A stretch of 37,740 nt of DNA from Bauldia sp. (lineage in GTDB: Bacteria > Pseudomonadota > Alphaproteobacteria > Rhizobiales > Kaistiaceae), in contig JADYYB010000001.1 of assembly GCA_020853895.1 (NCBI GenBank), positions 1-37,740 on the forward strand, in the 5' to 3' direction. How positions within the stretch are numbered: the stretch's first letter is position 1; each line of letters opens with the position of its first letter. The notes under the pieces were generated by a model. It was not told the origin of the DNA, made no database searches, and saw nothing but the letters and a program-made list of their open reading frames with translations. A program made the translations under genes and the position numbers. Positions 6,492-15,603 of the stretch are shown here, one piece after another.

Positions 6492-8699
6492 CTAGCCGAG
6501 GGCGGCGATGGCGACGCGCAGCGAGGCGACCGTCAGCTCGTCCGTGTTGAGGACCGCGTTGAGGCCCCTATTGTGCGTCATCACGGCGAGGTCGGCCGTC
6601 CGGAGGCGGCTTTCGATCTGGCCGAGCCCTCGCTCGAGATAGGCGGCCAGACCGCGCTTCCCGGCCTCGACGCCTTCCGCGGCGGTGACGGCGGTGAGCC
6701 ACACCATCCACTCGTCGTCGGTCCACCCGGCCCGCGGGCCGAACGCGCCGCCGCAGAAGTCGAGCGCCTTGCGATGATCGCCGGCGGCGTAGAGGGCCAT
6801 GGTCACGGGTCCGGCAAGGTCGCGGCGATTGCCGGCCGCAAGCGCCAGCAGCGCCTCGGCCGCCCGCTTGTAGTCCTTGCTCGCATAGGCGGCGAACGCG
6901 TCCCGAAGGGCGCCGTGGCGGGCCGCGATCGCGGCGCACGGCTGGGCGACGTTCACGCCGGCCGACGAGGCGAGCGCCACCGCCGCCGTGACCATCCTTT
7001 GGATACGGTCGTCCTCGATGAGCCCGCCGCTCCGGGCGCAAACCCCCGCGACGGCCACAAGGAAACTCCGCCAGGCGCCGGCGATGAAGAGGTCCGCCAG
7101 CCCCGCGAGATCCGGCCCGCCGCCCTTTCCGGCGGCGAAGCGGGCACCGAGGTCGGTGATCGGACCGCGCGTCTCCAGCGGATAGTAGGTGAAGAGCGGG
7201 GTGCCGAGGAACCTGCCGGCCGATTGGCCTTCGCCCAGAATGGGCGACAGCCGGTCGAGGCCGACCAGCTCCGCCACCAGGGAAAGGGGGTTCTCCTCCC
7301 AGATCGTGGCGTAGTTGGCACCCGGCGGCAGCCCGCCGCCGCGTGCCGCCTGGTAGCCGAGCTGGTCGATGCGCCGGAGCGCGCCGGGCAAATCCCCCTC
7401 ACGCAGGCGGTCGAAGAAGCCCTTGAGCCAGAAGTCCCGGTTCTGCACGCCGAGCAGCGCGACCCCGCCCGGCTTCAGCACGCGACGGATCTCGCTCAGC
7501 GCGTCCTGCAGGGGAACGTAGTTGAGCAGATTGTTGCAGATCACGTGGTCGAAGGAAGCGTCCTTGGCCGGAATCTCCAGGATCGAGCCGGCCTTGAAAC
7601 TGATCCGGTCGCCGGCCGGCAGGCGGCGCGCGGCCGCCTCGATCGTGGCCACGAGGCGCTCGTCGGTATCCATCCCGACCGCCCGGTGCTTCGATGAAAG
7701 CCCCGCATAGGCCACCGTCCAGTTGCCCGCGCCGCATCCAATGTCCAGGGCGATCGGGCCCGACGGCTCGCGGCGCGGACCCTCATGGTCGAAGCCGGCT
7801 CCCCTGAGGAAATTGTGGAGGTGCAGCGTGCCGCTGGTGAACCGATCGAAATTGTAGTCGGTCTGACCGGCCCCCTCGTCGGGTCTCTCGAGGGCCTCGC
7901 CGAAGGCATGGGTCATGCGCTCGTCGGACGTCAGCAGTTCGGCCCGATGCGAGGTCAACGGCGTGCCTTCCCGCTCGCCCTCCCGCCGGTACTGGATAAA
8001 ATCGTCGAAGGTTACGAACTGCCAATCCCTCTCGATCAGCCAGTCGACGATATGGATGAACTCGTGGAGGCCGTGCTCGCTCCACGCCGGAGGGTGGACC
8101 TGCAGGACGATCGGTCGCTGGTCCTGGCGGCGCCCGTAGCGAGGCAGGAACTCCGCGAAATCCGGCTGCCGGTAGTAGCCGCTGACGACCTCGGGCGGGC
8201 AGAGATTGAAGTAGGGAACGGTCTCCAGCCGCGTCGGGTAGCGGGCGAAATAGACCGCGGAGAAATCGCTGTTCGCCTCGAGCGCCTGGATCGTGGCTTC
8301 GTTCATCGAGTTGAACGGCGCGCCGAAGACATGCGGCCGCGCGCCGAATATCTCCCCGATCGTCGCCTGGCTCTGGCGAAGGTCGTCGACCTGGTCGGCG
8401 AGCGCCAGCGTGCCGAAATCCCGGTGGCTGTGCGAGTGGTTCCAGACCTCGTGCCCGCCCTGGCGGAGCTGCAGCACGAGCCGGCTCAGCACCCCGTCGG
8501 GGTGGTGGCCGATCCGGCCCGCCACGACGCCGGCGCTGATCGGAACGCCGCGGCGGTCGAGCGCCTCGAGGAGCCTCCACCAGCAGTCGAGCACCGGCTC
8601 GCTGCCGAGATCGTCCGCCTTGATGATCGCGGTGCGATGCTTGAAGCCTTTGAGACGGGCCCCTCGGGTCTCGGCCGGTGTGGAAACGATGATGGTCAC
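6492..8699 (-). CDS. NodB-type deacetylase fused to a SAM methyltransferase and a helical C-terminus
   Basis: The product is 735 residues from a GTG at 8699, with only a weak upstream GGCAGAG, so the start is moderately sure. Residues ~22-240 are a NodB-like deacetylase with D29-D30 in KADD, H88-S-H-S-H92 giving the H-x3-H pair, GAPFN in place of the usual RPPYG, and LQVHPP as the late His motif. Residues ~313-450 are a class I methyltransferase: motif I is D319-I-G-C-G-A-G, then VGMDTD, ICNNLLNYV and RRVLKPGG. Residues ~540-735 are helical with TPR-like Ala/Leu spacing (AYASKDYKRAAEALLALA). No signal peptide is visible, so it probably acts in the cytosol on nucleotide- or lipid-linked sugars. 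It is divergent from the 704-residue glycosyltransferase, sharing a 243 bp intergenic region. Confidence 0.85.
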   Translation of the reverse strand: MTIIVSTPAETRGARLKGFKHRTAIIKADDLGSEPVLDCWWRLLEALDRRGVPISAGVVAGRIGHHPDGVLSRLVLQLRQGGHEVWNHSHSHRDFGTLALADQVDDLRQSQATIGEIFGARPHVFGAPFNSMNEATIQALEANSDFSAVYFARYPTRLETVPYFNLCPPEVVSGYYRQPDFAEFLPRYGRRQDQRPIVLQVHPPAWSEHGLHEFIHIVDWLIERDWQFVTFDDFIQYRREGEREGTPLTSHRAELLTSDERMTHAFGEALERPDEGAGQTDYNFDRFTSGTLHLHNFLRGAGFDHEGPRREPSGPIALDIGCGAGNWTVAYAGLSSKHRAVGMDTDERLVATIEAAARRLPAGDRISFKAGSILEIPAKDASFDHVICNNLLNYVPLQDALSEIRRVLKPGGVALLGVQNRDFWLKGFFDRLREGDLPGALRRIDQLGYQAARGGGLPPGANYATIWEENPLSLVAELVGLDRLSPILGEGQSAGRFLGTPLFTYYPLETRGPITDLGARFAAGKGGGPDLAGLADLFIAGAWRSFLVAVAGVCARSGGLIEDDRIQRMVTAAVALASSAGVNVAQPCAAIAARHGALRDAFAAYASKDYKRAAEALLALAAGNRRDLAGPVTMALYAAGDHRKALDFCGGAFGPRAGWTDDEWMVWLTAVTAAEGVEAGKRGLAAYLERGLGQIESRLRTADLAVMTHNRGLNAVLNTDELTVASLRVAIAALG

Positions 8700-8942
8700 A
8701 AGGCTCTGCCGTTAACCGGATTGTCTTGCCGACTTGGGTTCTGGCTTCGGCCTCGAACCCCGGTCGAAAGGATTTGCAGCAAAGCGCTGTTTGCCGCAGA
8801 AATTCACTAACTCCGCTATCAGTCGCACGCGCGCCTCGCAACTCCTGCACGGCCGCATTACTATTATGGGCGAGAAGATGGGAAATGCCGGGTTCATCGA
8901 GTGTTAACCTTATTCCTCGGCGAGGCGAGGCGGCGTAAGTAA

Positions 8943-11057
8943 ATGTCGAATTGGGGGGCCGAGACCGGTCGGGCGTCGATCGAGCTCACCAGCGAGATGG
9001 TGACCTTCAATCTGCGACCGCGCAGCGGTCCGGGGCGATACGTGCTGTCCTGCTCGATCGAGGCCGACGCTGATCAGCCGCCCAACTCGGGTCTTGTGAC
9101 GCTGGCGTTCGTCGGGTCGAAGGGGCATCGGATCGACAACCCGTTGGGTTGGTCCGTCTCCACCGCGCTCGGTATCCCGTTCCGCTATTTCGGTGCGCTC
9201 AGGCGGGGCGCCAATCGCTATGTGCTGGCGCTGGATCTGGACGAGACGGTCGCCCAGCTGATCGTTGGCCTGCGGTCGTGGAAGAGCGGCTCCGGGCTTC
9301 GCATCACGCCGATGGAGCTGCGCAGGGAGGGCGAGGCCGTGTCGCCCGCCCCGCCGCCGGCGCCACCAGCCAAGGTGGTGATGGCCGACCTTCCCCAAGG
9401 CAATCGCGCCCAGCCCGAAGAGAAGCCGCGGCCGCAAGTGGTCCAGCCGCCGCCCCCGAAGACCGTCGCCCCTGTTGCCGGCACCGGCGCTGCGTCGAAG
9501 GCCGCTCACCCCGCCCCGGGCATTCCCGGCGGCCCGGCGGTCGTCATGACCGTGGCCGAAGGCAAGGCATCCACAAGCCACGTCTTCCCGATCGAGCCGG
9601 GCCACAAATATTCGTTCCGTGCCGTCGCCGCCGGCGAGCGGCCGATGGACAAGGCGTTTCTTCTCAAGGTCGCCTTCGAGGGGCCGGCGATCGCCCGTGA
9701 CACCCGCGCCCAGGGCTTCTCGTTCTCGGAGCGGCACGGTCTGTTTTCTTATCTCTCGATCGGAGAGAACCTGCTCCGCTTCGTCGCGCCGGAGGGCGCC
9801 GACAAGTTGCGGGTCGAAGCGATCTCGTGGAGCGCCAACGCCGGAACCGTTTCCGTCGACCAGCGCCTGACGCTGGTGGCGGTCCCCGAGGCGGTGCGCG
9901 CGCGCTATCTCGACGCGGCCGTCGACCGGATCATCGAGCTCGCCCGCCAGGCGGAGTCCTGCGTCGTGATCTACACCGGCACCAAGCGGATCGGTGAGGG
10001 CGGCCGCGCAAACCGGTCGATGATGTTCGCCCGCGAGCTGGAACGCCTCGCCATTCCCACGGTCTACGCCTACGTCCCGTCCGAGGACGACGTCGGGGTC
10101 CAGCCCGACGAGGGGTGCCTTCTGCAGGTGCCGATCGACCAGTTCGATCGCATCGCCGCCCGTCTCGCCTCGGAGGTCGAGGCGCGGCGCCGCGTGCTGA
10201 TCGGCAGCATGCCAGACGGCAACTATTGCCGACTGGTCGGCCTGTTCCGCCATCGCGACTGGCGGGTCATCTACGAGGCCCGCGACGATTGGGGCGAGTT
10301 CGCCGCGGTCGGCGCCGCCAAGTGGTACGCGGAGATATTCGAGCGCTTCGCGGTTTCGCAGGCGGAGAAGGTCTTCTGCGTCAGCCCGGCGCTGGTGCGC
10401 AGCATGGGCCGCTTCACCGACGATCCGGCCAAGGTGCTCTTGTCACCGAACGGCACCACCGATGACTTCCTGCTTTTCGGAAGAGCCCTGCGCAGTCAGC
10501 GCCGCCGCGGCGGCGGGAGCGAGGCCGCCGGTGGCCGGCCGATCGTCGGCTATTTCGGCCATCTGACGGAGCAGTGGTTCGACTGGGACGCGTTGCGCGT
10601 CGCCGCGCGCGAACTGCCCGAGGTCGATTTCGAGATCATCGGCTTCGACATGCCGGCGCTGTCGCTGCCCGACAACATCATCTATTTCGGGTCGATGACC
10701 CACGAGGAGATCCGTGGCGTCGCGACGAGATGGGCGGTGGCGATGATTCCTTTCCGTCATGGAAAGCTGTCGCGCGCCGTCGATCCGATCAAGATCTACG
10801 AGTACCTCTCCCTCGGGCTGAAGGTCGTGTCGTGCCCGATGGGCATGATCGAAACCTACCCGTTGACCTTCTGCTACGGCGAGTTCGGGCTCGTCGACGC
10901 CATCAGGCGGGCGCTCGCCCACGTCCCCACGGCGCGCGACTACGAGGCGATCGACGCCCTGCTCGCCGGGGCGTCCTGGAAGTCGCGCCTCCTCGAAATG
11001 CTGGCGAGCTCCGGCGTCCGTTTCGACGAGACGGCCGCCGTCGCGCGGGCACTCTGA
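8943..11057 (+). CDS. GT-B glycosyltransferase with two extra N-terminal domains
   Basis: The product is 704 residues; the ATG at 8943 is preceded by GAGGCGG. Residues ~1-125 and ~195-305 look like two related beta-sandwich modules (each has a YVLS/YSFRA-type strand and a later LFSY or FRYFG strand). They are joined by a Pro/Ala-rich linker at ~130-190. From ~320 the protein is a GT-B glycosyltransferase: the first Rossmann half contains EARDDWGEF and FCVSPALV, then SPNGTTDDF. The second half has IVGYFGHL and the donor-binding PIKIYEYLSLGLKVV. The pattern resembles TuaH/WsaF-like enzymes, so a role in cell-surface glycan assembly is likely; no membrane helix is present. It is followed 9 nt later by a GT4 gene in what looks like a three-gene operon. 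Confidence 0.84.
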   Translation: MSNWGAETGRASIELTSEMVTFNLRPRSGPGRYVLSCSIEADADQPPNSGLVTLAFVGSKGHRIDNPLGWSVSTALGIPFRYFGALRRGANRYVLALDLDETVAQLIVGLRSWKSGSGLRITPMELRREGEAVSPAPPPAPPAKVVMADLPQGNRAQPEEKPRPQVVQPPPPKTVAPVAGTGAASKAAHPAPGIPGGPAVVMTVAEGKASTSHVFPIEPGHKYSFRAVAAGERPMDKAFLLKVAFEGPAIARDTRAQGFSFSERHGLFSYLSIGENLLRFVAPEGADKLRVEAISWSANAGTVSVDQRLTLVAVPEAVRARYLDAAVDRIIELARQAESCVVIYTGTKRIGEGGRANRSMMFARELERLAIPTVYAYVPSEDDVGVQPDEGCLLQVPIDQFDRIAARLASEVEARRRVLIGSMPDGNYCRLVGLFRHRDWRVIYEARDDWGEFAAVGAAKWYAEIFERFAVSQAEKVFCVSPALVRSMGRFTDDPAKVLLSPNGTTDDFLLFGRALRSQRRRGGGSEAAGGRPIVGYFGHLTEQWFDWDALRVAARELPEVDFEIIGFDMPALSLPDNIIYFGSMTHEEIRGVATRWAVAMIPFRHGKLSRAVDPIKIYEYLSLGLKVVSCPMGMIETYPLTFCYGEFGLVDAIRRALAHVPTARDYEAIDALLAGASWKSRLLEMLASSGVRFDETAAVARAL

Positions 11058-11066
11058 GGCACGACG

Positions 11067-12230
11067 ATGGCCACCACCTACCGCGTCGTCTACGACTACT
11101 GCAATCTCGGCGGCGTAACCTCGGTCTTCAAGCACCGCATAGCCCTGCTGAGGAAACGCGGCTTCGACGGCCGCTTTCATTTCATCTTCAGGCGGGATCT
11201 CGGCGGTAAGGCGGGCCTCGCCGCGTTCGACGGCGTCGATGTCGAGATCTGCGACGTGCCGGACTTCCATTCCCGGGCGGCGGCCATCGTCAACGCCTCG
11301 CCCGACCCGGTGATCCTCCTGGACCAGCCGGAAGTCCTGCGCCAGGTCGACACCGCGGGCCGGCGCGTTCTCTATGAGGTCCACACCTCGCTCGAACAGA
11401 CCTTTCGCCGGATGCGCTCGGTCGATTTCTCGGGTGTCGAGCGGATCATCTGCGTTTCGCAATGGCTGCGGCGGAAGCTGCACGAAGTGCTGCCGGATGT
11501 TCCGGCCGAGCGCATCGCCGTCATCAACAACTTCGTCGATCCGACCGTCTTTCGCCGCGGCGCTGCCGCGCAGGGCCGGCAATTCACGGAGCCGCCGGTG
11601 ATCTGGGTGGGCAAGATCGCCCCCGACAAGAACTGGGACGACGGCCTGGACGTCCTTCGCCTCCTCCTCGGGAGGGCGAGCTTCGCGCCGGTGATGGTGA
11701 CCGGAGGCGCCGCCGACCCGCCCGCGGCGATGGCCTTCCTCAATCGCGCCTCGACGCTCGGACTGCTGGAGCGGCTGTCCTGGATTCACAATCTGCCGCA
11801 CGCCGACATGGCGGGGCTGTTCGGCGCGGCGGCGGCCGCCGGCGGCGTCATGCTGTCGACCTCCAAATTCGAGTCCTTCGGGCTGGCGGCATTGGAGGCG
11901 ATGAGCTGCGGCTTGCCGGTCATCGCCGCCGGCGTTGGCGGCCTGACCGAGATCTTCAATGGGCTCGAGGATTGCCTCTTCGAGATCGGCGACAACCGGC
12001 GCGCCGCCGAGATGGTCCTCGGCCTCCTTGCCGATCCCGCGGGCCACGCCGCGATCAGCGCCAGGATGTCGCGCCGGGCGGCGTGGTTCGACGGCGAGCG
12101 GATCATGTCCGGCTACGCCGAGCTTCTCGGCAGCAGGCCGGAGAGGATCGGCGCCACGACGAAGCCAGACAGCAGCTCGTCTCTCCCGCCCTTGGTCACA
12201 CTCCAGTCGCTCGCCGTGAGCGGGCAATGA
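11067..12230 (+). CDS. GT4-family glycosyltransferase
   Basis: The product is 387 residues. Its ATG lies 9 nt after the upstream glycosyltransferase stop, so the two are translationally linked. The N-terminal half has YCNLGGVTSVFKHR (acceptor-side glycine loop) and CVSQWLRRKL. The linker reads VINNFVDPTVFR. The C-terminal half has VIWVGKIAPDKNW and the donor-site E269-S-F-G-x4-E277 motif followed by GLPVIAAGVGGLTEI, which are the hallmarks of retaining GT4 enzymes such as WaaG/PimA relatives. It probably transfers a hexose or uronic acid from a nucleotide sugar to a growing surface polysaccharide at the inner membrane face. The last ~25 residues are low-complexity Ser/Thr-rich. Confidence 0.88.
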   Translation: MATTYRVVYDYCNLGGVTSVFKHRIALLRKRGFDGRFHFIFRRDLGGKAGLAAFDGVDVEICDVPDFHSRAAAIVNASPDPVILLDQPEVLRQVDTAGRRVLYEVHTSLEQTFRRMRSVDFSGVERIICVSQWLRRKLHEVLPDVPAERIAVINNFVDPTVFRRGAAAQGRQFTEPPVIWVGKIAPDKNWDDGLDVLRLLLGRASFAPVMVTGGAADPPAAMAFLNRASTLGLLERLSWIHNLPHADMAGLFGAAAAAGGVMLSTSKFESFGLAALEAMSCGLPVIAAGVGGLTEIFNGLEDCLFEIGDNRRAAEMVLGLLADPAGHAAISARMSRRAAWFDGERIMSGYAELLGSRPERIGATTKPDSSSSLPPLVTLQSLAVSGQ

Positions 12231-12264
12231 CCTCTGGCGCGTTGGCGGGGAGGGGCTCCTCCAG

Positions 12265-12903
12265 GTGAGCCTGACCTGCGGCATCTGCGGCACGAAAGTC
12301 GAGCCCGCGCCGGGGGCGGCCATCGCCGCGACCGACATCTGTCCCGGCTGCAGTCTGCGTGTCCGCCACCGCGCCGTTCACGCGTGGATGGCGGCGACCG
12401 GCGTCGATCCGACCCGTGCCGGCACGACGCTCGCCTGCAACTGCCTGCCCGCGGAGCAGAAATTCCTGTTTCCCTCCATCCACCGCCTCGTCAATTTCGA
12501 CATTCGGCCGCTGCCCTACGTCGATGCGGTGATGGACATCCACGACATGGGCCGGATCGAGGACGCAAGCGTCGATACCTTCATCGCGTTGCACGTCTTC
12601 AACCATGTCGAGGACGACGGGCGGGCGCTCGCCGAAGTCGCCCGAGTGCTCAAGCCCGGCGGGATCGCCGTCCTCACCATCCCCTTCAGGGAAGGCAGCC
12701 CGACCACGGCCGACGCCGATCCGCTCGAGACCTACGGCTCGGAATCGCGTGAGCGCTACGGCGTAGCCGACTACCGGACCTACGGCCGGGGCGACTTCCG
12801 TGACCTTCTGCTCGCCCACGGCTTCGGCGTCGAGGAGTTCGGTTTCCGGGACCCGCTCGTGGCCCGTCCGGAGACGGTCTTCATCGGCCGGAAGCGGGCC
12901 TAG
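12265..12903 (+). CDS. SAM-dependent methyltransferase with N-terminal zinc ribbon
   Basis: The product is 212 residues from a GTG at 12265, preceded by GGGGAGGGG and 34 nt after the GT4 gene. Residues 5-29 hold CxxC...CxxC (C5, C8, C26, C29), a probable zinc ribbon. The rest is a class I methyltransferase: VDTFIALHVFNHVEDD and ARVLKPGGIAVLTIPF are the motif III/IV-like strands. The usual glycine-rich motif I is not evident and is replaced by a Cys-rich TLACNCLPAEQ strand. The family often occurs in glycan loci and may methylate a sugar or lipid carrier. The operon position after two glycosyltransferases supports this, but the substrate is unknown. Confidence 0.75.
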   Translation: MSLTCGICGTKVEPAPGAAIAATDICPGCSLRVRHRAVHAWMAATGVDPTRAGTTLACNCLPAEQKFLFPSIHRLVNFDIRPLPYVDAVMDIHDMGRIEDASVDTFIALHVFNHVEDDGRALAEVARVLKPGGIAVLTIPFREGSPTTADADPLETYGSESRERYGVADYRTYGRGDFRDLLLAHGFGVEEFGFRDPLVARPETVFIGRKRA

Positions 12904-12954
12904 CGCGGAGGGCAGCAGGCGACGACGGGCCGGTAGCGGCAGCCCGGCGCGCGG

Positions 12955-14028
12955 CTATTGTCGGGCAGCGCGCCACTCTTCGACCCATTCCCGCGTGGCG
13001 ACGTAGGCCGCCTCGTAGAGGGTGGGCTCCGAGTCGCCAATGTGCTCGTCGAAGAACGTCCGCATCTCGCGCGCGGTCCGGCAGAGATCGTCGTACCCGG
13101 TTATCTCGCACAACCCCTCGGCGAGCGTGACGGCCCTTTCCTGGCCATAGTCCGGGTAGCGTGGCAGCTCGACCTCATAGGAGAAGTATTCGTCGTTGTA
13201 GAGCTGCCGCGGCAGATAGAACCGCATGGTCTCGATCGCGTCCGTGATCACGTCGTCGAAATCGTCGACCCCGGCCACTTTGCTGTATTTTATGTAGGCC
13301 AGCAGGGCGTGGATATGCCCGTTGTAGATCCGGCTGCGGAAGGTTCCGCTGGCGTCCTGCTCGAAGCCCATGGCGAGCATCAGGGCCTCGTCCTCCGCCG
13401 GCACCTGGAAGACGTATTCGTTCAGCCAGAACTGTCCCTGCCCGTCCACGTCATGCAGCTTGACGGTGGCCGACTCGCATTCCGCGGCCGAGGCCAGGAG
13501 GATCCGCGCATCTTCGAGGTAGGAGCGGTCGCCGCTGGCCTCGAAGAGATAGACGTAGCCATAGGCCGTCACCGCGTTCATGAACGCGCCCTTGAAGCCG
13601 CTCGCGAACAACGACCACATGTTTTCGTAGTCGAACTCGTTCGTCACATAGGTGCAGCCGCCCTCCGACCTCGTGTACAGCGCGGCAGTGAACGCCAGAT
13701 ACCTGATCTGCTTGTCGGCCGTTGGGGTGAGGCCGTTGGTCTCGACGAAATGGGCGATCGCGGCGGCGTTCTTGGCGAAGGTCCAGGCCGCGAACGGCTG
13801 GTGGAATTCCTCGACATATCGCTCCGGCCAGGGCTCGTTGAGGTCGAGAAACGTGCTCGGTGACCAATCGTCGCCGGCCGGCATCATCATGATCTCGTCG
13901 AGCCGGTCCTCGCTGACCGACGCCCCTATTGCGGAAGGTTCAGATGTTACTTCCCGTAGCGGTGGCGAAGCGACAATCGCCACAGCGGTTAGTAGAGCGA
14001 GAACGACTTTCGACTTGCCAGGGGCCAC
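12955..14028 (-). CDS. D-glucuronyl C5-epimerase-like protein, copy A
   Basis: The product is 357 residues if started at the GTG at 14028. That start aligns exactly with the GTG of its paralogue (both continue x-x-GKSK, a hydrophobic segment, then VASPPLR), and the upstream TTG frame is not conserved in the paralogue. An N-terminal signal or anchor puts it in the periplasm or membrane. The fold is an alpha/alpha-toroid-like helical domain as in the C-terminal domain of glucuronyl C5-epimerases: AAWTFAKNAAAI, GGCTYVTNEF, QGQFWLNEYVF, SRIYNGHIHALLAYIKY and PDYGQERAV. These enzymes invert C5 of glucuronate to iduronate within a polymer. It ends the leftward epimerase-deacetylase-epimerase cassette. 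The family call is from motif memory, and an alpha/alpha-barrel glycosidase relative is possible. Confidence 0.66.
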   Translation of the reverse strand: MAPGKSKVVLALLTAVAIVASPPLREVTSEPSAIGASVSEDRLDEIMMMPAGDDWSPSTFLDLNEPWPERYVEEFHQPFAAWTFAKNAAAIAHFVETNGLTPTADKQIRYLAFTAALYTRSEGGCTYVTNEFDYENMWSLFASGFKGAFMNAVTAYGYVYLFEASGDRSYLEDARILLASAAECESATVKLHDVDGQGQFWLNEYVFQVPAEDEALMLAMGFEQDASGTFRSRIYNGHIHALLAYIKYSKVAGVDDFDDVITDAIETMRFYLPRQLYNDEYFSYEVELPRYPDYGQERAVTLAEGLCEITGYDDLCRTAREMRTFFDEHIGDSEPTLYEAAYVATREWVEEWRAARQ

Positions 14029-14117
14029 CACGGCCAATCCCGTAGCTAATATGCCGGGCCGCAACTACCCGGGAGACTGCGGCAGAGAGGGGCTATTTGG
14101 CAAGAGCGCGGCCGCAT

Positions 14118-15548
14118 CTATCGGCGCGAAAATAGCGTTGGCCATGGTAGCGCTGGCCACCGCCGCTTTCGCTCTGGGGTCTCGACGACGGCGGGGCCGG
14201 TCGATCCGACGGGCAGCCGCTGGCGAATGAGATCCTCGACCCGTCGGGTTGGGGCGACGCTCATCCGGTTGGCGGAGAGGTCGTCGACGACCTCCGCCAT
14301 CGACACGAATTTCGCCCGGGCAGGCGCCATCTCGATGATGCGCCGGAGATTGTCGGCATGGCTGTCGTCGCGCCATTCTTCGTGTCCCGCGGCGTTCCGG
14401 TGCAGGAGCGACCAGGAGTGGATGACGATAGTGACGAACCAGGTGCCCTTGACGTCGACCTGATAGAGGATCCGATCCCACACCACCTCCGGCGAGAGCG
14501 CCGAGAGCGGCTCCGGCGAGATCGTCACCGGAAATTCGTGGACGCCGTTGTCCCAGCGGAAGGGCTCGGTCGGCCGCTCGCTCGGGAAGTCGTAGGTGTT
14601 GTCGGTCGGATAGTCGGTGCGGTAGTTGGAGAAGGCCTTGATCCCCAGCGCCCCGCCCACTTCCACCGTGTGCCGGTTGAACTGGTAGGAACCGGCGCGG
14701 AAGGCTTTCGGCGTCTCGCCCGCCATCGAGCGGTAGAAGTCGACCGCCTGGTTCATCACCCGCCGGGTCTCGAGCTGGTTGAGGTTCTCGAGGCCGGGCT
14801 CGACGTCCTTCAGGCGCCACGGCCAGCGTTCGGCGCGGATCAGCTCCTCGGCATGAAGGTGGAGCTGAAGGTCGAAGCCCTCATCGACGATCTGCCGGCC
14901 GACGGCACGGATTGCCTCGCTGCCGTAGCGCGCGGCGAGGCCGGTCTCGAGATAGAAGGTAGCCGGCACGCCGCACGCGCGGAAGAGGTGCATCTGCGCG
15001 CCGATGCCGTGATCCCGCCCCGCGTTGTCGAGCCCGTGGATGAGCCGGTCGACATGGTTGGCCGACGCCCGATGCGGCAAGGCCTCAACGTCGATGGAGA
15101 GGTTGACCATGAACGGGTGGTTGCGGTCGGCGTCGGCGATCCGCAGCCGGGCGATGCTGAATTCGTCGCGCTGGTCCCAGAGCCGCACGCCGACGCGCCG
15201 CAGGCGGTTGTCCCTCACCAGCCTGACCTTCGTACGGAACTCCGTCTGTCCGGCAGATCCGTGGAGGTAGAGGAACGGGCCGCAGACCTCGGACAGGGAG
15301 AGCCCGGTTTCCTGCAGCTCGGCTTCCGTCACCGGCCGCTCGAACTCGAGCGCGAACAGCGCCGCTCCGCGGGCGCCGGAGAGGCCTTCTGGTACCGTGC
15401 ATGAGATTTCGAGCGCGCTCGCCTGCGAAGGCCAGTCGAACCACCGCATGCCGGTGGTGACCGTGATGGGCTCTTCTATCGTCAGCGACCTGTTGGGCTC
15501 CGGCGCGTACATGGCCCGCAAAGTATGGGCAGCAATCTCCTCGGGCAA
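14118..15548 (-). CDS. NodB-type polysaccharide deacetylase with N-terminal beta domain
   Basis: The product is up to 476 residues from a TTG at 15548; an ATG at 15512 (residue 13) is an equally likely start, as neither has an ideal ribosome-binding site. Residues ~20-140 are beta-rich (FYLHGSAG-type strands, VRLWDQRDEF) and may bind carbohydrate. Residues ~146-430 resemble the WbmS-like branch of NodB deacetylases: VNLSIDVEALP with D153, GVPATFYLETG, QLH230-L-H232-AEEL, KAFRAGSYQFN and VIHSWSLL. It has no signal peptide. It sits between two paralogous C5-epimerase-like genes with gaps of 55 and 89 nt, all on the minus strand. This suggests it removes acetyl groups from the same glycan those proteins modify. 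Confidence 0.8.
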   Translation of the reverse strand: MPEEIAAHTLRAMYAPEPNRSLTIEEPITVTTGMRWFDWPSQASALEISCTVPEGLSGARGAALFALEFERPVTEAELQETGLSLSEVCGPFLYLHGSAGQTEFRTKVRLVRDNRLRRVGVRLWDQRDEFSIARLRIADADRNHPFMVNLSIDVEALPHRASANHVDRLIHGLDNAGRDHGIGAQMHLFRACGVPATFYLETGLAARYGSEAIRAVGRQIVDEGFDLQLHLHAEELIRAERWPWRLKDVEPGLENLNQLETRRVMNQAVDFYRSMAGETPKAFRAGSYQFNRHTVEVGGALGIKAFSNYRTDYPTDNTYDFPSERPTEPFRWDNGVHEFPVTISPEPLSALSPEVVWDRILYQVDVKGTWFVTIVIHSWSLLHRNAAGHEEWRDDSHADNLRRIIEMAPARAKFVSMAEVVDDLSANRMSVAPTRRVEDLIRQRLPVGSTGPAVVETPERKRRWPALPWPTLFSRR

Positions 15549-15603
15549 GCCAAGCTTCGCCCGTAAGGCTAACTCCCCAATTCGGATGATATGCTTGCTG
15601 CTC

